Positions 8,427-18,822 are shown, counted from the stretch's first letter. The stretch is DNA of 64,000 bases from Variimorphobacter saccharofermentans (GCF_014174405.1 NZ_JACEGA010000001.1:3760501-3824500); one strand, 5' to 3'. Notes: generated by a model not told the origin, from the sequence alone. Translations and numbers: made by a program.

Positions 8427-8636
8427 GGGATGTTTCATAATGTATCAGCGGAGTTAATTACTTACCATAATGCACTGTCGGAAGAACACATTGCTGATTT
8501 TATATGGCTTCAAGCGAACTTTTATGTTCGATTGCGAATCTTTAGATCCGTATGAGATATATAAAATCAGTAACATGTACTTCCGTCTGTGTGTGAGGTA
8601 AGTAATTGTCCCCGTGAATGTATTATGAAACATCCC
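8427..8636. repeat. Long-hairpin repeat element, copy 1 (intergenic, leuS 3' side)
   Basis: A 210-base imperfect palindrome. The outer arms GGGATGTTTCATAAT (8427-8441) and ATTATGAAACATCCC pair perfectly; further in, AATTACTTACC pairs with GGTAAGTAATT, CGGAAG with CTTCCG, CTGATTTTATAT with ATATAAAATCAG, and CGAAC with GTTCG around TTTTAT. Between the paired blocks lies a sequence shared with the copies at 20087 and 22033: ACCATAATGCACTGT on one side and TCTGTGTGTGAGGT on the other. On the minus strand the outer stem runs into ATTTTC, so it could also terminate leuS. It may be a structured RNA or a MITE-like element. The small reading frames inside it have no coding character. Confidence 0.8.
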
Positions 8637-8735
8637 CTTTGTCGTATAAGATAACCATAGCCACATTAGTAATGCAACAGTTTAATGGTTATCCTACTTT
8701 ATTTACTTATCATAAGATTTATTTTACATCACTTG

Positions 8736-11150
8736 TTATTTTACTACGATGTTCAATATTCTTCCCGGTACATAGATTACTTTTACAATGTTTTTACCCT
8801 CTATCGCTGCTTTGATGGAATCGATGCTCTTTGCTTTTGCTTCCACCTCTTCCTGCTTCTCATCTAGTGATATAGCGAGATTTGCTTTTACCTTACCATT
8901 GATCTGTACAGCGATTTCTACTGTATCCTCAATCGTTTTCTCTTCATCAAACACTGGCCAGGTTTGCTGATAGATTCTTCCCTGTTCACCGATTAACTCC
9001 CAAAGCTCTTCCGTAATATGTGGAGCAACCGGATTCAAGAGTACCAGTAAGGTCTTGAATTCTCCTCTTGTTACAGATCCAATACGATAGAACTCGTTTA
9101 CCAAGGACATCATCGCAGCAATCGCTGTATTATACTTCATATTTTCATAATCAAGACTTACCTTTTTAATCGTCTGATGCATCTTCGTCTCCAGCTCAGC
9201 GGAATAGCCTGCCTCATCTTTCATCATATCCTTAAGCTTCCATACACGATCCATAAATCGACGGCATCCTTTTACACCTTCCTGGGACCAGGCAGCACTC
9301 AGGTCAAATGCACCAATGAACATTTCGTAGGTTCTGAGTGTATCAGCTCCGAATTCATTGATGATATCATCCGGATTAACAACATTCCCCCTGGATTTGG
9401 ACATCTTCTCATTATTTTCACCTAAGATCATTCCGTGGGAGGTTCTCTTCTTATAGGGTTCCGGTGTACTAACCAGTCCCTGATCATACAGGAACTTATG
9501 CCAGAAGCGTGAATAAAGCAAATGCAGTGTTGTATGCTCCATTCCTCCATTATACCAATCCACAGGTAACCAATAATCCAACTCTTCCTTACTAGCAAAG
9601 GCTTCCTGATTGTGCGGATCGATATATCTTAAGAAATACCAGGAGGAACCTGCCCATTGAGGCATGGTATCCGTCTCTCTATGCGCTTTACCACCACATT
9701 GAGGACAGGTTGTTTCTACCCAGTCCGTCATCTTAGCAAGAGGAGATTCTCCATTGTCAGTCGGCTCATAGCTCTCTACCTCCGGTAACATAAGCGGCAA
9801 TTCACTCTCAGGAATAGGAACATAGCCACAGGTATCACAATGAACCAACGGAATCGGCTCTCCCCAGTATCTTTGACGGGAGAACACCCAATCTCTCAGC
9901 TTATAATTTACCTTCTTGGTTCCAATACCCTTCTTATTCAGCCACTCAAGTATTTTAACCTTCGCTTCTGCTACTTCAAGTCCATTTAAGAAATCAGAAT
10001 TTACTAATTTACCAGTTGTCGTGTTAGTAAATGCCGCTTCATTCACATTACCGCCGGCTACTACCTCAACTATAGGAAGGTTGAATTTCTTGGCAAATTC
10101 CCAGTCTCTTTCGTCATGGGCAGGAACAGCCATAATTGCTCCTGTTCCATAGGTCATAAGAACATAGTCGGAGATCCAGATCGGAATTTCCTTTCCATTC
10201 ACAGGATTAATTGCGGATAGCCCATCAATACACACACCTGTCTTATCCTTTACTAATTCGGTTCTCTCAAAATCGGACTTTTTCGCTGCCTGCTCACGGT
10301 AATTCATCAGCGCATCATAATTTTCGATTTCATCCTTATACTTATCGATTAACGGATGCTCCGGTGATATAACCATATAAGTTGCTCCGAATAAGGTATC
10401 CGGTCTGGTGGTAAAAATACGCAGACTTTCTTCTTTTCCTGCAATCTTGAAGTCCACCTCTGCACCAACGGAACGACCAATCCAGTTCACTTGGGATACC
10501 TTTATCTTATCAACATAGTCAACCATATCAAGGTCATCAATGAGTTTATCAGCATATTCCGTAATTTTTAGCATCCACTGGCTCTTTACCTTACGTACAA
10601 CCTCACTACCACAACGTTCACATACGCCACCAACTACCTCTTCATTGGCAAGACCTACTTTACAGGAGGTACACCAATTAATCGGCATTTCGGTTTTATA
10701 TGCTAACCCTTTTTTAAACAGCTGTAGGAATATCCACTGGGTCCATTTGAAATAGTTAGGATCTGTGGTATTAACCTCTCTATCCCAATCAAAGGAATAA
10801 CCAAGGGCTTTCAACTGCTTCGTAAAATTCTCAATATTTCTCTTCGTTACGATCTTCGGATGAATGTGATTTTTAATTGCATAATTCTCTGTAGGAAGTC
10901 CAAATGCATCCCATCCCATGGGATACAGCACATTATATCCTTCTAATCTTCTCTTTCTTGCAATAATATCAAGGGCTGTATAAGGTCTCGGATGTCCTAC
11001 ATGTAATCCCTGTCCTGACGGATAGGGAAACTCTACTAACGCATAATACTTTGGCTTTGATTTGTCCGTTCCTACCTTAAATGCCTCTTCCTTTTCCCAT
11101 ATTTTCTGCCACTTCTTCTCAATGTCACTTGGTGAATAATACTCACTCAT
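8736..11150 (-). CDS. leuS: Leucyl-tRNA synthetase
   Basis: A class I aminoacyl-tRNA synthetase of 804 residues, the usual bacterial length. It starts [20 protein letters not shown], has the HIGH-type motif HVGHPRPYT (50-58) and [15 protein letters not shown] in the editing (CP1) domain, the threonine-rich [17 protein letters not shown] editing core, and [10 protein letters not shown] near residue 575. Cysteine pairs (CTSCKVGL...CERCG and CDTCGY...CPQCGGK) mark zinc-binding insertions. The C-terminal anticodon-binding and LeuRS-specific domains are complete. The enzyme charges tRNA-Leu in the cytoplasm and clears misacylated products. AAGGAGG precedes the ATG at 11150. Its own T-box leader and promoter lie directly upstream, so expression should respond to uncharged tRNA-Leu. 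Confidence 0.98.
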   Translation of the reverse strand: MSEYYSPSDIEKKWQKIWEKEEAFKVGTDKSKPKYYALVEFPYPSGQGLHVGHPRPYTALDIIARKRRLEGYNVLYPMGWDAFGLPTENYAIKNHIHPKIVTKRNIENFTKQLKALGYSFDWDREVNTTDPNYFKWTQWIFLQLFKKGLAYKTEMPINWCTSCKVGLANEEVVGGVCERCGSEVVRKVKSQWMLKITEYADKLIDDLDMVDYVDKIKVSQVNWIGRSVGAEVDFKIAGKEESLRIFTTRPDTLFGATYMVISPEHPLIDKYKDEIENYDALMNYREQAAKKSDFERTELVKDKTGVCIDGLSAINPVNGKEIPIWISDYVLMTYGTGAIMAVPAHDERDWEFAKKFNLPIVEVVAGGNVNEAAFTNTTTGKLVNSDFLNGLEVAEAKVKILEWLNKKGIGTKKVNYKLRDWVFSRQRYWGEPIPLVHCDTCGYVPIPESELPLMLPEVESYEPTDNGESPLAKMTDWVETTCPQCGGKAHRETDTMPQWAGSSWYFLRYIDPHNQEAFASKEELDYWLPVDWYNGGMEHTTLHLLYSRFWHKFLYDQGLVSTPEPYKKRTSHGMILGENNEKMSKSRGNVVNPDDIINEFGADTLRTYEMFIGAFDLSAAWSQEGVKGCRRFMDRVWKLKDMMKDEAGYSAELETKMHQTIKKVSLDYENMKYNTAIAAMMSLVNEFYRIGSVTRGEFKTLLVLLNPVAPHITEELWELIGEQGRIYQQTWPVFDEEKTIEDTVEIAVQINGKVKANLAISLDEKQEEVEAKAKSIDSIKAAIEGKNIVKVIYVPGRILNIVVK

Positions 11151-11200
11151 GTTATTTCCTCCTTATATTGTTTACCCTAATTCCTATTAGTACTAGAATC

Positions 11201-11487
11201 AAAAAACCCCTTCATCCCATACATCTAGAGACGAAGAGGTTCAATATGCTTGAACTGCAATCCGCGGTACCACTCTAGTCCATTCATTCGCTATCGCAAA
11301 TCAATGTACTCCTTACATCGATAACGGGAATACCCGCTCTGCCTACTAACATTTCAGTCAGAGAGCTCCAAGGCGAGTTCAAGGTTCTTATCTGTCACTT
11401 TCCACCAACCAGCGACTCTCTATAAGACAGACTTCCTTTACTACTCCTTTTCCTAGCCATAATTACATATAAATTTACTGTATAATT
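11201..11487 (-). promoter_or_regulatory. T-box riboswitch leader of leuS (specifier CUC, Leu)
   Basis: Read on the minus strand, the leader has stem I with AGAGAGTCG and a specifier loop GAA-CTC-GCC in which CTC (11377-11375) is a leucine codon followed by the expected purine. The invariant T-box sequence TGGTACCGCGG lies at 11262-11272, and a terminator hairpin CCTCTTCGTC/GATGAAGGGG with six T residues at 11240-11201. The antiterminator would form when the acceptor end of uncharged tRNA-Leu pairs with the T-box bulge, letting transcription reach leuS, whose ATG is 50 bases on. The transcript end near 11487 is deduced from the promoter. Confidence 0.95.
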
Positions 11488-11493
11488 ATTTTT

Positions 11494-11521
11494 ATTCTAT
11501 CATCTTTGTATTTTCTGTCAA
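11494..11521 (-). promoter_or_regulatory. Sigma-A promoter of the leuS T-box transcript
   Basis: Minus strand: consensus TTGACA (11521-11516), a 16-base spacer, then TAGAAT (11499-11494). It sits just upstream of T-box stem I and overlaps nothing else. Confidence 0.75.
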
Positions 11522-11542
11522 GCATAATTTGTTATATAAGCT

Positions 11543-12667
11543 TTATTTTAAGAAATCCTGAAGATATTCTGACAGCTCCGTTGCGGCTTTCAGATGCGAT
11601 AAATGCCCCGGATGACTTCTTGATCCCATGGTAGCTTCCGTGGTATTCGGAAGCTGGTACACACTTACTTTTTTATCTCCCGTTTCTCTATAATAAGCCT
11701 CCACAGCACGATATATGTATGGCATCATCGTAATCCCGATCATTCCATATGCCCATACTATTTGCGCTTTTTTATTGTACTTTCTAAGCTTCGTAAGGAA
11801 TCTTACGATTGCTCTTTCAAATGCTTTTATGTCCTCTTCATGAAAAGATCCATCCTCGTTACGACGTTGTTTGTGGGTCTCACCAGTTACTTCGTCCTTC
11901 CACTGGGGCTGATCAAAAGCTGATGCATCGTTTGTTCCGAGATTCACCACTATCACATCTGGCTGCCAGGAGGCAAAATTATTCTCCTGCAGAGCTCCCA
12001 GTGCTTCGTTTCTTTTCCCCTGTAGTATCCCACATACTTTTTCATAATCATCCTGCATATTACAATGGGGATTATTATCCCAGCTTGTAAATACTCCCCA
12101 TCCACTCTGGGATAGAACACGATATTCTGCATTCAAAGCGTTCGCAACTAACTCTGTGTAATTTCCCGTAGCGCTAAACCACATGGGAATCCAGTCTTCT
12201 TCTCCCTTGGCTCCTACAATCCCTTCGCCTGAAGTAATACTGTCACCAATAAATTCTATTTTGTAGGGTTTCTCTTCGATTGGAAGGAATTGTCCATCAA
12301 ACTTAACAGAATGAATGTGCAGGAAGCATCCCTGATCGCCACTCATAGCCTGAACTTCCTTAACAATACGAACATTCTTTACTTGATCCGGATTCATACC
12401 ACGGAAAACACAAATCCAATGTCTTCCTTCCGTTATCATGAGCCGGCTGACAGGAGCGGAATTAATTACAATACCTATCCATGGCTCATATACATCATAT
12501 CCTGCTTCTACCTCAACCCAGAGTTCAGAACCTTTGGCATTTAGCTCTACAGCACTTCCCGTCCAAAATAACGTTAGTGGAGAAAGCTGTCCGGTAGTCC
12601 TTCCATGAACCTTGATATATTCGATTTCATTTAATGCATATGTCTGTAACTGCTTTTCTTCATTCAT
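11543..12667 (-). CDS. SGNH/GDSL hydrolase with N-terminal CE2-type domain (acetyl esterase)
   Basis: A 374-residue protein without a signal peptide. Residues 1-125 form a beta-rich domain (LTLFWTGSAVELNAKGSELW, YEPWIGIVIN) of the kind found before carbohydrate esterase family 2 catalytic domains. The SGNH motifs follow: FIGDSITSGEG with the nucleophile Ser near residue 143, a glycine block (LSQSGWGVF), VNLGTNDASAF (the N block), and SRSHPGHLSHLKAA with the catalytic His near the C-terminus. CE2 enzymes remove acetyl groups from xylan or glucomannan-derived sugars. The lack of a secretion signal suggests action on imported oligosaccharides. AGGAGG precedes the ATG at 12667. It stands as a single gene upstream of the leuS promoter. 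Confidence 0.85.
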   Translation of the reverse strand: MNEEKQLQTYALNEIEYIKVHGRTTGQLSPLTLFWTGSAVELNAKGSELWVEVEAGYDVYEPWIGIVINSAPVSRLMITEGRHWICVFRGMNPDQVKNVRIVKEVQAMSGDQGCFLHIHSVKFDGQFLPIEEKPYKIEFIGDSITSGEGIVGAKGEEDWIPMWFSATGNYTELVANALNAEYRVLSQSGWGVFTSWDNNPHCNMQDDYEKVCGILQGKRNEALGALQENNFASWQPDVIVVNLGTNDASAFDQPQWKDEVTGETHKQRRNEDGSFHEEDIKAFERAIVRFLTKLRKYNKKAQIVWAYGMIGITMMPYIYRAVEAYYRETGDKKVSVYQLPNTTEATMGSRSHPGHLSHLKAATELSEYLQDFLK

Positions 12668-12846
12668 TCTTGATGCCTCCTATGTGACCCTAATATTATT
12701 ACTTCTTATGCCAATTATTGTATGAAAGTAGTTTATTCTCATGGTATGTAACCAGTTCATCATACATAACAGCTATTATAATACAATTATCCAGTAATTT
12801 CTAGTTCAAGGTGTAATAATCGGACTTTTACAATTTCTTATACCAT

Positions 12847-12897
12847 AAAAAAGGATTTGGATACCACATCGATATTGATTGTGATATTCAAATCCTC
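12847..12897 (-). terminator. Intrinsic terminator of the SleB-like gene
   Basis: On the minus strand GGATTTGAATATCACA pairs with TGTGGTATCCAAATCC around an AT-rich loop and is followed by TTTTTTATGG. It lies 17 bases past the stop at 12914. Confidence 0.85.
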
Positions 12898-12913
12898 AGT
12901 TATGCGTTCGTTC

Positions 12914-13633
12914 TTATTTGAACTGATGATTTCCGATTTGACAGGTATACCCCTTCAATCTTCCACTAAAATATAGATATTTACTAAAATCAACTTCTTT
13001 TCCATTGATTTTTAATACCTTCTTGCCACTTAGGGCGGCTTTTGCAGCTTTGATACATTCTTTTTCCGATGATGAAGTAAAATTACCTTTATCGTATTGA
13101 GCTAATGCCCGGTCTAAAGCACCGCTACGAACCGGACTAAATTGGTATTTCTGATAGATGACACCCTTTACGGTATCAGGGAAGGCTCCTGATCTAACTC
13201 TATTCATAACAACAATACCAACTGCTAATTTTCCGTTATAGCTTTCACCCTGTGCTTCACAATAAATCAACGCGGATAATAATCTTAAATCTGCTTTTGT
13301 ATAGTTATCGGAGGATTTTTCCTCTTTTTCTTTATCTTTCTTATCTTCTTTATCTTCCTCAGTTACCTCTTCTGTTTCTTCCTTTGTATCTTCTATGGTA
13401 TTCTCTGATAAAGCTTTTTTATCTTCTGTATCTGTCTGATCCGCTAATATTACTTCTTCTGATTGCTCTGTTGTAGCTGCTGCTTCAACGTTATTTGTAT
13501 CCTTCTGTTCATCACCGGTTGTGCTTTCCTGTGTAGTTACTGTGTCGCCTTCAGCTGCAAATGCGTTGATGTTTGGAATGATTAAAGCAAAAATACTTAA
13601 TATGATACATAATACTAACTTTCTGAATTTCAT
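12914..13633 (-). CDS. SleB-type cell wall hydrolase (spore cortex-lytic-like), secreted
   Basis: A 239-residue protein with signal peptide (MKFRKLVLCIILSIFALIIP...FAAEG), a very acidic E/T/D/K-rich linker (residues 28-112) and a C-terminal Hydrolase_2 domain: LRLLSALIYCEAQGESYNGK (catalytic E), VGIVVMNRVRSGAFPDTV, VIYQKYQFSPV and YLYFSGRLKG. This domain is shared by SleB and CwlJ, lytic transglycosylases or amidases that degrade spore cortex muramic-delta-lactam peptidoglycan. No PG_binding_1 domain is present, unlike Bacillus SleB, so it resembles the shorter clostridial forms; the vegetative wall is an equally possible target. It fits with the PdaA-type deacetylase gene 2.3 kb away. Confidence 0.85.
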   Translation of the reverse strand: MKFRKLVLCIILSIFALIIPNINAFAAEGDTVTTQESTTGDEQKDTNNVEAAATTEQSEEVILADQTDTEDKKALSENTIEDTKEETEEVTEEDKEDKKDKEKEEKSSDNYTKADLRLLSALIYCEAQGESYNGKLAVGIVVMNRVRSGAFPDTVKGVIYQKYQFSPVRSGALDRALAQYDKGNFTSSSEKECIKAAKAALSGKKVLKINGKEVDFSKYLYFSGRLKGYTCQIGNHQFK

Positions 13634-13862
13634 AGTGGTCTCCTTAAGTTACTTGATTAAGATAAATCATCTATTCATTCTATTATAGCTATTATGAATT
13701 TAAGACAAATTATTTAAATCAATTAATACTTCGTTAACAACATTGTAATAATTATACCACATATTTGAAATAATGCAAGTTTTTTTCGCTTTAACCAAAC
13801 TCATCGCGTCTAATATGAATAAAAAGTATCAATTTAACCAATAATAAAATGTTTAAATATTG

Positions 13863-15695
13863 TTATGATAACTCAACCTTTTCCGGTTCATTTATCGTTT
13901 CGGCCATTTGTTCTACATCGTCCTCAGAGATCTTAAATTGATCGACAAGGGCTTTGATTTCAATCACTAAATCATCCACTTCCTCACCAATCTGATTGAT
14001 CTGTGTCATAGCGGCTAGTACCTCCTGTGTTGTAGCAGATGTCTGCTGGGTACTTGCTGCATATTCTTCTGAAATGGAGGATACATTCATACCGATATTC
14101 ATTACATTATTTCTACTCTTCTCCATATCCTTTGATACTTCGTTTAGACTTACTATCTGTTTATTAATATTATTCAGTGCCTCCATAATGGCAAGATACT
14201 TTTCCTTGGTATCAGCTACTCCAGAAGTCTGGAGCTTTACTGCCTCCTGAACCTCTTTACTTTGACTGCTGGCACTATATATATTCTCTTTTAAGGTAAT
14301 GAGAACATTATCGATAATTTTTGCAGAGGCTTCGGTCTCTTCCGAAAGCTTCTTAATCTCTTCTGCAACAACTGCAAATCCTCTACCAGCCTCTCCAGCT
14401 CTTGCGGCCTCAATTGACGCATTAAGCGATAATAACTTTGTTGTTCCCGCCAAAGAGCTAATCATTTCAATTGCTTTTCCAATCTGACCTGCATTTTCAT
14501 GGGTTATATTTATGATTTCAAAGATAGAATGAAAGGCATCTTCATTTTTAACTGTGATATTTTCCAATGCATTAACACTGCTAAGTCCTTCCTCACTAGC
14601 CTTTTGAATAACATTACTTGCTATGGTCAGTTCATTAGCACTGGCAGTATTCTTCTGGACCACTTCACCCAAGAGGGTAATTTCATTCACTAATTGCTCC
14701 GAATCCTCTGCCTGATGCCCAGCACCATCTGCAATTTCCTGGACTGTCATCGCAATCTCATTCATCGATTTGCTAACATCCTCAGAATTTAGTTTCATAT
14801 TACTGGAGGCATCGGACAATAAGTTTGCTGTTTTGGTAACCTGTTGTATTACACTCTTAAGTGAGCTGATAACCGCGCTTACCGAATAGGATAGTACGCC
14901 TAACTCATCCTTTGACTGAATTATATGTGGTGTAAAGGTTAGATCCTTTTTCGCTATATTCTCCATATCCATGGTAACATGCTTAATGCTTCTCCTTAAA
15001 TATCGAGTAATATAGAGAGATAACAAAATAATCACCAAAGAAATCGCCAATGTAATAATAATTGACTGAACCAGATTTATCGTGGTACTCTTTTGTATCT
15101 CGCCTGTTACATAAATACTATACTCATCCAGAATATCGGACATATAGTTCAGATTTTCTATAGCATATTTGAACAAGCTTTCTTTTTCTAAAGGATCTCC
15201 CTTTCCAGTTGCAGGATCATATGCTTCTTTCCAGTCCATAAAGGAAGACTGAAAGGAATCATTTAGTTCATAAATTGTATATTTGGGTCCTGAAAAGCGA
15301 AAAGTATCAAATTCAGGATATGCCCTCAATGCCTCAATCGTCTTATTAACAAGTTCAATAGACTTATCAGCTTTGTACTCATACTCCTTGATCAAACTCT
15401 GTATTTGCTCCTGGGACAATTCATCCCCACCATAAACAATCGCTTTTTCTGCTATCACTGCTTGATATAAAGCCCTCTCTGCATTAACAAGACTCCTTGT
15501 ATTCAGGTAAACCTGATTATAATAAGTTTCTTCTGATAGCTTGCTGACATGTTTCGTCTGCGTTCCTAATTGATAAAGATTTAAAGCTGTAATAATAAAT
15601 GCAGGTGCTACAATAATCAGTAGCTTTGTCGATACCTTCCTGTTCTTAATAATCGATATTAAGCTCCATCTACGTCTTTTCTTAAGCAGCTTCAT
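13863..15695 (-). CDS. Methyl-accepting chemotaxis protein
   Basis: A 610-residue receptor: an N-terminal transmembrane helix ([20 protein letters not shown], about 26-45), a periplasm-facing helical sensor of about 170 residues (4HB-MCP-like), a second helix ([20 protein letters not shown], about 205-225), a HAMP domain ([20 protein letters not shown]) and a long signalling coiled coil. The hairpin tip is visible as [20 protein letters not shown] followed by [13 protein letters not shown], invariant in MCPs. The tail ([20 protein letters not shown]) lacks a CheR-binding pentapeptide. It detects an extracellular ligand and signals to CheA/CheW. No other che genes are in the window. GAAGGAT precedes the ATG at 15695. 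Confidence 0.95.
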   Translation of the reverse strand: MKLLKKRRRWSLISIIKNRKVSTKLLIIVAPAFIITALNLYQLGTQTKHVSKLSEETYYNQVYLNTRSLVNAERALYQAVIAEKAIVYGGDELSQEQIQSLIKEYEYKADKSIELVNKTIEALRAYPEFDTFRFSGPKYTIYELNDSFQSSFMDWKEAYDPATGKGDPLEKESLFKYAIENLNYMSDILDEYSIYVTGEIQKSTTINLVQSIIITLAISLVIILLSLYITRYLRRSIKHVTMDMENIAKKDLTFTPHIIQSKDELGVLSYSVSAVISSLKSVIQQVTKTANLLSDASSNMKLNSEDVSKSMNEIAMTVQEIADGAGHQAEDSEQLVNEITLLGEVVQKNTASANELTIASNVIQKASEEGLSSVNALENITVKNEDAFHSIFEIINITHENAGQIGKAIEMISSLAGTTKLLSLNASIEAARAGEAGRGFAVVAEEIKKLSEETEASAKIIDNVLITLKENIYSASSQSKEVQEAVKLQTSGVADTKEKYLAIMEALNNINKQIVSLNEVSKDMEKSRNNVMNIGMNVSSISEEYAASTQQTSATTQEVLAAMTQINQIGEEVDDLVIEIKALVDQFKISEDDVEQMAETINEPEKVELS

Positions 15696-15928
15696 AATCC
15701 TTCTATTCAGAGTATACTAATCTAGCGGTATACCTGAATATCCTCCTTCTAAGTTATGTATATTAATCCTTTTATTATCTTTCGTAATACCCAGCTTTTT
15801 TCAGTTTTATGTTCGCCATAAAGCAGGTAACTAAGTGCTGTTTATCGGACTCTATAATCTTAATTTACAGAGCAACAACCGTCAATTCATTTTTTTATGG
15901 GATTCTATCATTTTATTTCGAAATAACA

Positions 15929-16741
15929 TCATTGACTTACCAGTTCATCCAAAGTGCCAAAGGTGTATCCCATCTCCTCCCATTTTGTGAGTAATTCATC
16001 CATAATTTCTGCATTGGTCTTTGATGTACTGTGTAGGAGAACAATGGCTCCCGGATGAATTCTTCCAAGCAGCTTATCATATGCCATTTCCTTTGTGGGT
16101 TGTTTATCATTATGCCAGTCAACATAAGCAAGGCTCCAAAAGAAGGTCTTGTATCCCAGCTCCTTTGCCATTTTTAAATTGCTTATACTGTATTTTCCCT
16201 GGGGTGGGCGATAGTATCGTGTCATTTTCTGACCCGTAACCTCTTCATATGCCGCTTCCAATCCCTCCAGCTCCTTTCGGAATGCATCCATGGAAGCGAT
16301 ACTTGACATATTAGGGTGTGAATAGGTGTGATTTGCCACACAATGGCCTTCCTCTACCATTCTTTTTACAATATCCGGACTGGAGGTAATATAATTACCC
16401 ACAAGAAAAAAGGTTGCATGGACATTGTGCTTTTTCAAAGCATCTAATATGGTACAGGTATAGCCATTCTCATAACCTGCGTCAAATGTAAGATAAATCA
16501 CCTTTTCTTTGCCATCACCAATAAAGTATGCATCATACTTCTTCAGCTCCGCTGCCGTGGCATTCCCAGTGGGTGCCTGCCCCTCTACAGGAAAGCCCAA
16601 TCCCCAGTTTTCCTGATTAGAATGTCTTACTTCGTCTTTGTCAAAGGTATTTGCCAGTATAGCAGCCCCACCTCCGAATAAATAGGAGAAAATACATGCC
16701 AATGCAACGAAAATGATACTCTTATATTTGATTTTCCTCAT
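15929..16741 (-). CDS. pdaA: PdaA-like polysaccharide deacetylase (delta-lactam biosynthesis)
   Basis: A 270-residue exported deacetylase: an N-terminal hydrophobic helix (IIFVALACIFSYLFGGGAAI), then the NodB domain with TFDAGYENG (catalytic Asp; the YENG tail is characteristic of PdaA), HATFFLVGNYI, the zinc ligands in ANHTYSHPNM (H-x-x-x-H), RYYRPPQGKYS, FWSLAYVDWHND and a final IVLLHSTS. PdaA removes the acetyl group from MurNAc once the side chain is cleaved, allowing muramic delta-lactam formation in the spore cortex. The preceding GLGFPVEGQAPTGN region is typical of the family. The ribosome binding site GGAG is buried in a terminator-like hairpin just upstream (16742-16788), which is unusual. 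Confidence 0.88.
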   Translation of the reverse strand: MRKIKYKSIIFVALACIFSYLFGGGAAILANTFDKDEVRHSNQENWGLGFPVEGQAPTGNATAAELKKYDAYFIGDGKEKVIYLTFDAGYENGYTCTILDALKKHNVHATFFLVGNYITSSPDIVKRMVEEGHCVANHTYSHPNMSSIASMDAFRKELEGLEAAYEEVTGQKMTRYYRPPQGKYSISNLKMAKELGYKTFFWSLAYVDWHNDKQPTKEMAYDKLLGRIHPGAIVLLHSTSKTNAEIMDELLTKWEEMGYTFGTLDELVSQ

Positions 16742-16788
16742 AAAAAAACTCCGTCAAATAATTATTAATAAAATATATTTGACGGAGT
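16742..16788 (-). terminator. Terminator-like hairpin that also contains the pdaA ribosome binding site
   Basis: On the minus strand ACTCCGTCAAATA (16788-16776) pairs perfectly with TATTTGACGGAGT (16760-16748) around a 15-base AT loop, and seven T residues run directly into the ATG of pdaA at 16741. The GGAG of the only plausible Shine-Dalgarno site is the end of the 3' arm. It looks like an intrinsic terminator for the upstream GGDEF/HD-GYP gene and would also hide the start site of any read-through pdaA message. Confidence 0.8.
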
Positions 16789-16873
16789 ATATTGACATAC
16801 CTGTTTCTATGTCCTTTTTCTTATATTTATTTAAGCTTAAATTATTAGCACTTGCGTCAATACATTGTGCCAT

Positions 16874-18790
16874 CTAATAACCCAGGCCATCTCGAAAGGC
16901 TCTGACGAAAAGCCGTGCCAGGCTGGGATCAAATTGTGTTCCGGCACCAGCTTCAATCTCATTGATTGCCTCTTCGTGGGATATTGCTTTTTTATACGGT
17001 CTTCCCTGCGTCATTACTACATAAGCATCTAGTATAGCAAATATTCTTGATAATTTCGGTATTTCCAAAGCACGCTTTCCATCCGGATATCCTGTTCCAT
17101 CCCAACGCTCATGATGGCTTAATATCTCATCCTCAATCAGCTTAAGCCCAGGGAAGGAATGTGCTATTCTTGAGCCCGTGGAGGAATGCTTCTTCATAAT
17201 ATCCCATTCTGCCAGTGAGAGCTTATCCTCTTTCATAATTATATTACGGCTAACACCGATTTTACCAATATCATGGAATTCACAGAGACATTTTAAATTA
17301 TTTTTTTCAAAATCGGATAAACCAATAATGATACCAAACTTAAAGGCCAGATTCGTCAGAGCTTCTATATGGGTATCTCCCTCATCACACCTGGAATTAA
17401 GGAATTTCTTAAGAGATTCAATAAAATTAAAGTTAAACTGCTCCCGTTCAATCTGTTTGTTATAGTACATCATATCCTCTGCTTTTTTTAAGACAGAAGT
17501 TATATCATCCTGTTCAGAATTCTTGGTTTCATAACCCAGGGTGATACTGATTGGCACAGCATATACTGAAGCCTTTTCACAAGCTTGCCCGATTTTATTA
17601 CATATTGCTCCTGTTGCCTCATAGCTGGTATGAGGTAATATGATAATAAATTCATCCCCGCCCCATCGGGCAATCACTGCATTATCATCACATACGGATT
17701 GTAGAGTTTCTGCTATCCCCACTAATATTTTATCACCTACCAAATGACCGAATACATCATTGGTAATCTTAAGCCCATTGACATCTCCGATAATGATAGA
17801 AAGCGGTAAGTGATGCTCCAGTTCTCCCATGATTTCTTCCAAATAGGCACGATTATAAAGCTTGGTAAGTTTATCCCTTCTTGCAGTATATTGGACCCTC
17901 TTAAACAAATCAATATTTTCTACAGCAACAGCGAACTGATTACACAGCGAAAGTAATACATCATTCGTCCATTCCGGAAACGGAACGCACGAATAGATAT
18001 TATCAAATAATGCGATTCCAACCTTTCTGGTATTCGTAGCCAGAGGAAACCAATATCCGGATAGCCCGGACAACGGCTTCGGCTTTCCATCCAATTCTGG
18101 AAGCTCCGGTATGTCTGTTATTTCATGTACCCGATCTCTGTAATCAATACATTTTCCGAATGCCACCTTATCATTTTCATCAAACATAAAAAGGGTAACA
18201 CGGTCAAACTGCATGTATTTGACGACTAATCTGGCGAAATTCTCTACTAGCTTATCCACATCGGTTATGACATGAAGGTATTTTGTTACCTCTATGATCA
18301 TATCGATGGACTGCTTTTGCTGAAGACCAGCACGTGTTAATATGCGATTACGGATACCAACTGTAAGGGTATCACATAGCTGACTGATACTTTGCTTGAA
18401 GTCTTCTTCCAGCTCTTTGATACTATGTAATTCCATCAATCCGATAACCTGATCCTTATAGTAAAGTGGAAATATGGTATATACAAATACTTCATCCTCT
18501 AATTTTGCAATCTCCGTTATGATATCCCTTGTTTTGTATTGCTCCACGGGAATTAAATCATAACCCTGAATGGTACTGAATTTATCACATATTACCTCTT
18601 GTTGAAAGGACTCTCCTTTTTCATCAATAACGTATAGATATAATAAATCAATTCCATAATATTGACATAATTCGGTATATAAATAGTTGCCAACATGTTC
18701 ATAAACCAAGAAATTATCTTCGTCAGTTGATAACATATAGGCGGCCTTAATTCCAACCAATAACAAATCACTTTTTATAGAATTATCCAT
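16874..18790 (-). CDS. GAF-GGDEF-HD-GYP protein, c-di-GMP turnover and sensing
   Basis: A 638-residue soluble protein. An N-terminal region of about 330 residues contains two GAF-like modules (roughly 20-150 and 165-310). A GGDEF domain with RWGGDEFIIILP near 410 and LTKLYNRAYLEE at its start retains all signature residues, so diguanylate cyclase activity is possible. A C-terminal HD-GYP domain has HDIGKIGVS, ILSHHERWDGTGYPDG and FDPSLARLF, consistent with phosphodiesterase activity. The frame extends to a TTG at 18835, but the ATG at 18790 has GGGGG in front and is preferred. It follows the solute-binding-like gene by 32 bases, so the two are co-transcribed, suggesting that protein supplies the signal. 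No membrane segment is visible. Confidence 0.9.
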   Translation of the reverse strand: MDNSIKSDLLLVGIKAAYMLSTDEDNFLVYEHVGNYLYTELCQYYGIDLLYLYVIDEKGESFQQEVICDKFSTIQGYDLIPVEQYKTRDIITEIAKLEDEVFVYTIFPLYYKDQVIGLMELHSIKELEEDFKQSISQLCDTLTVGIRNRILTRAGLQQKQSIDMIIEVTKYLHVITDVDKLVENFARLVVKYMQFDRVTLFMFDENDKVAFGKCIDYRDRVHEITDIPELPELDGKPKPLSGLSGYWFPLATNTRKVGIALFDNIYSCVPFPEWTNDVLLSLCNQFAVAVENIDLFKRVQYTARRDKLTKLYNRAYLEEIMGELEHHLPLSIIIGDVNGLKITNDVFGHLVGDKILVGIAETLQSVCDDNAVIARWGGDEFIIILPHTSYEATGAICNKIGQACEKASVYAVPISITLGYETKNSEQDDITSVLKKAEDMMYYNKQIEREQFNFNFIESLKKFLNSRCDEGDTHIEALTNLAFKFGIIIGLSDFEKNNLKCLCEFHDIGKIGVSRNIIMKEDKLSLAEWDIMKKHSSTGSRIAHSFPGLKLIEDEILSHHERWDGTGYPDGKRALEIPKLSRIFAILDAYVVMTQGRPYKKAISHEEAINEIEAGAGTQFDPSLARLFVRAFRDGLGY

Positions 18791-18822
18791 AATGCCCCCA
18801 CATTCTGCGAACCTGCAAAAAA

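Noticed and set aside
8454..8666. 70-residue minus-strand frame and overlapping plus-strand frames at 8618-8867
   Set aside because: They lie within the hairpin element or antisense to leuS, have no ribosome binding site and consist of arm sequences.
15696..15928. Possible c-di-GMP-I (GEMM) riboswitch before the chemotaxis receptor
   Set aside because: The minus strand contains GCTGGGTATTACGA, vaguely like the GEMM 3' part, but the core GACGCAAAGC and a second stem are missing.
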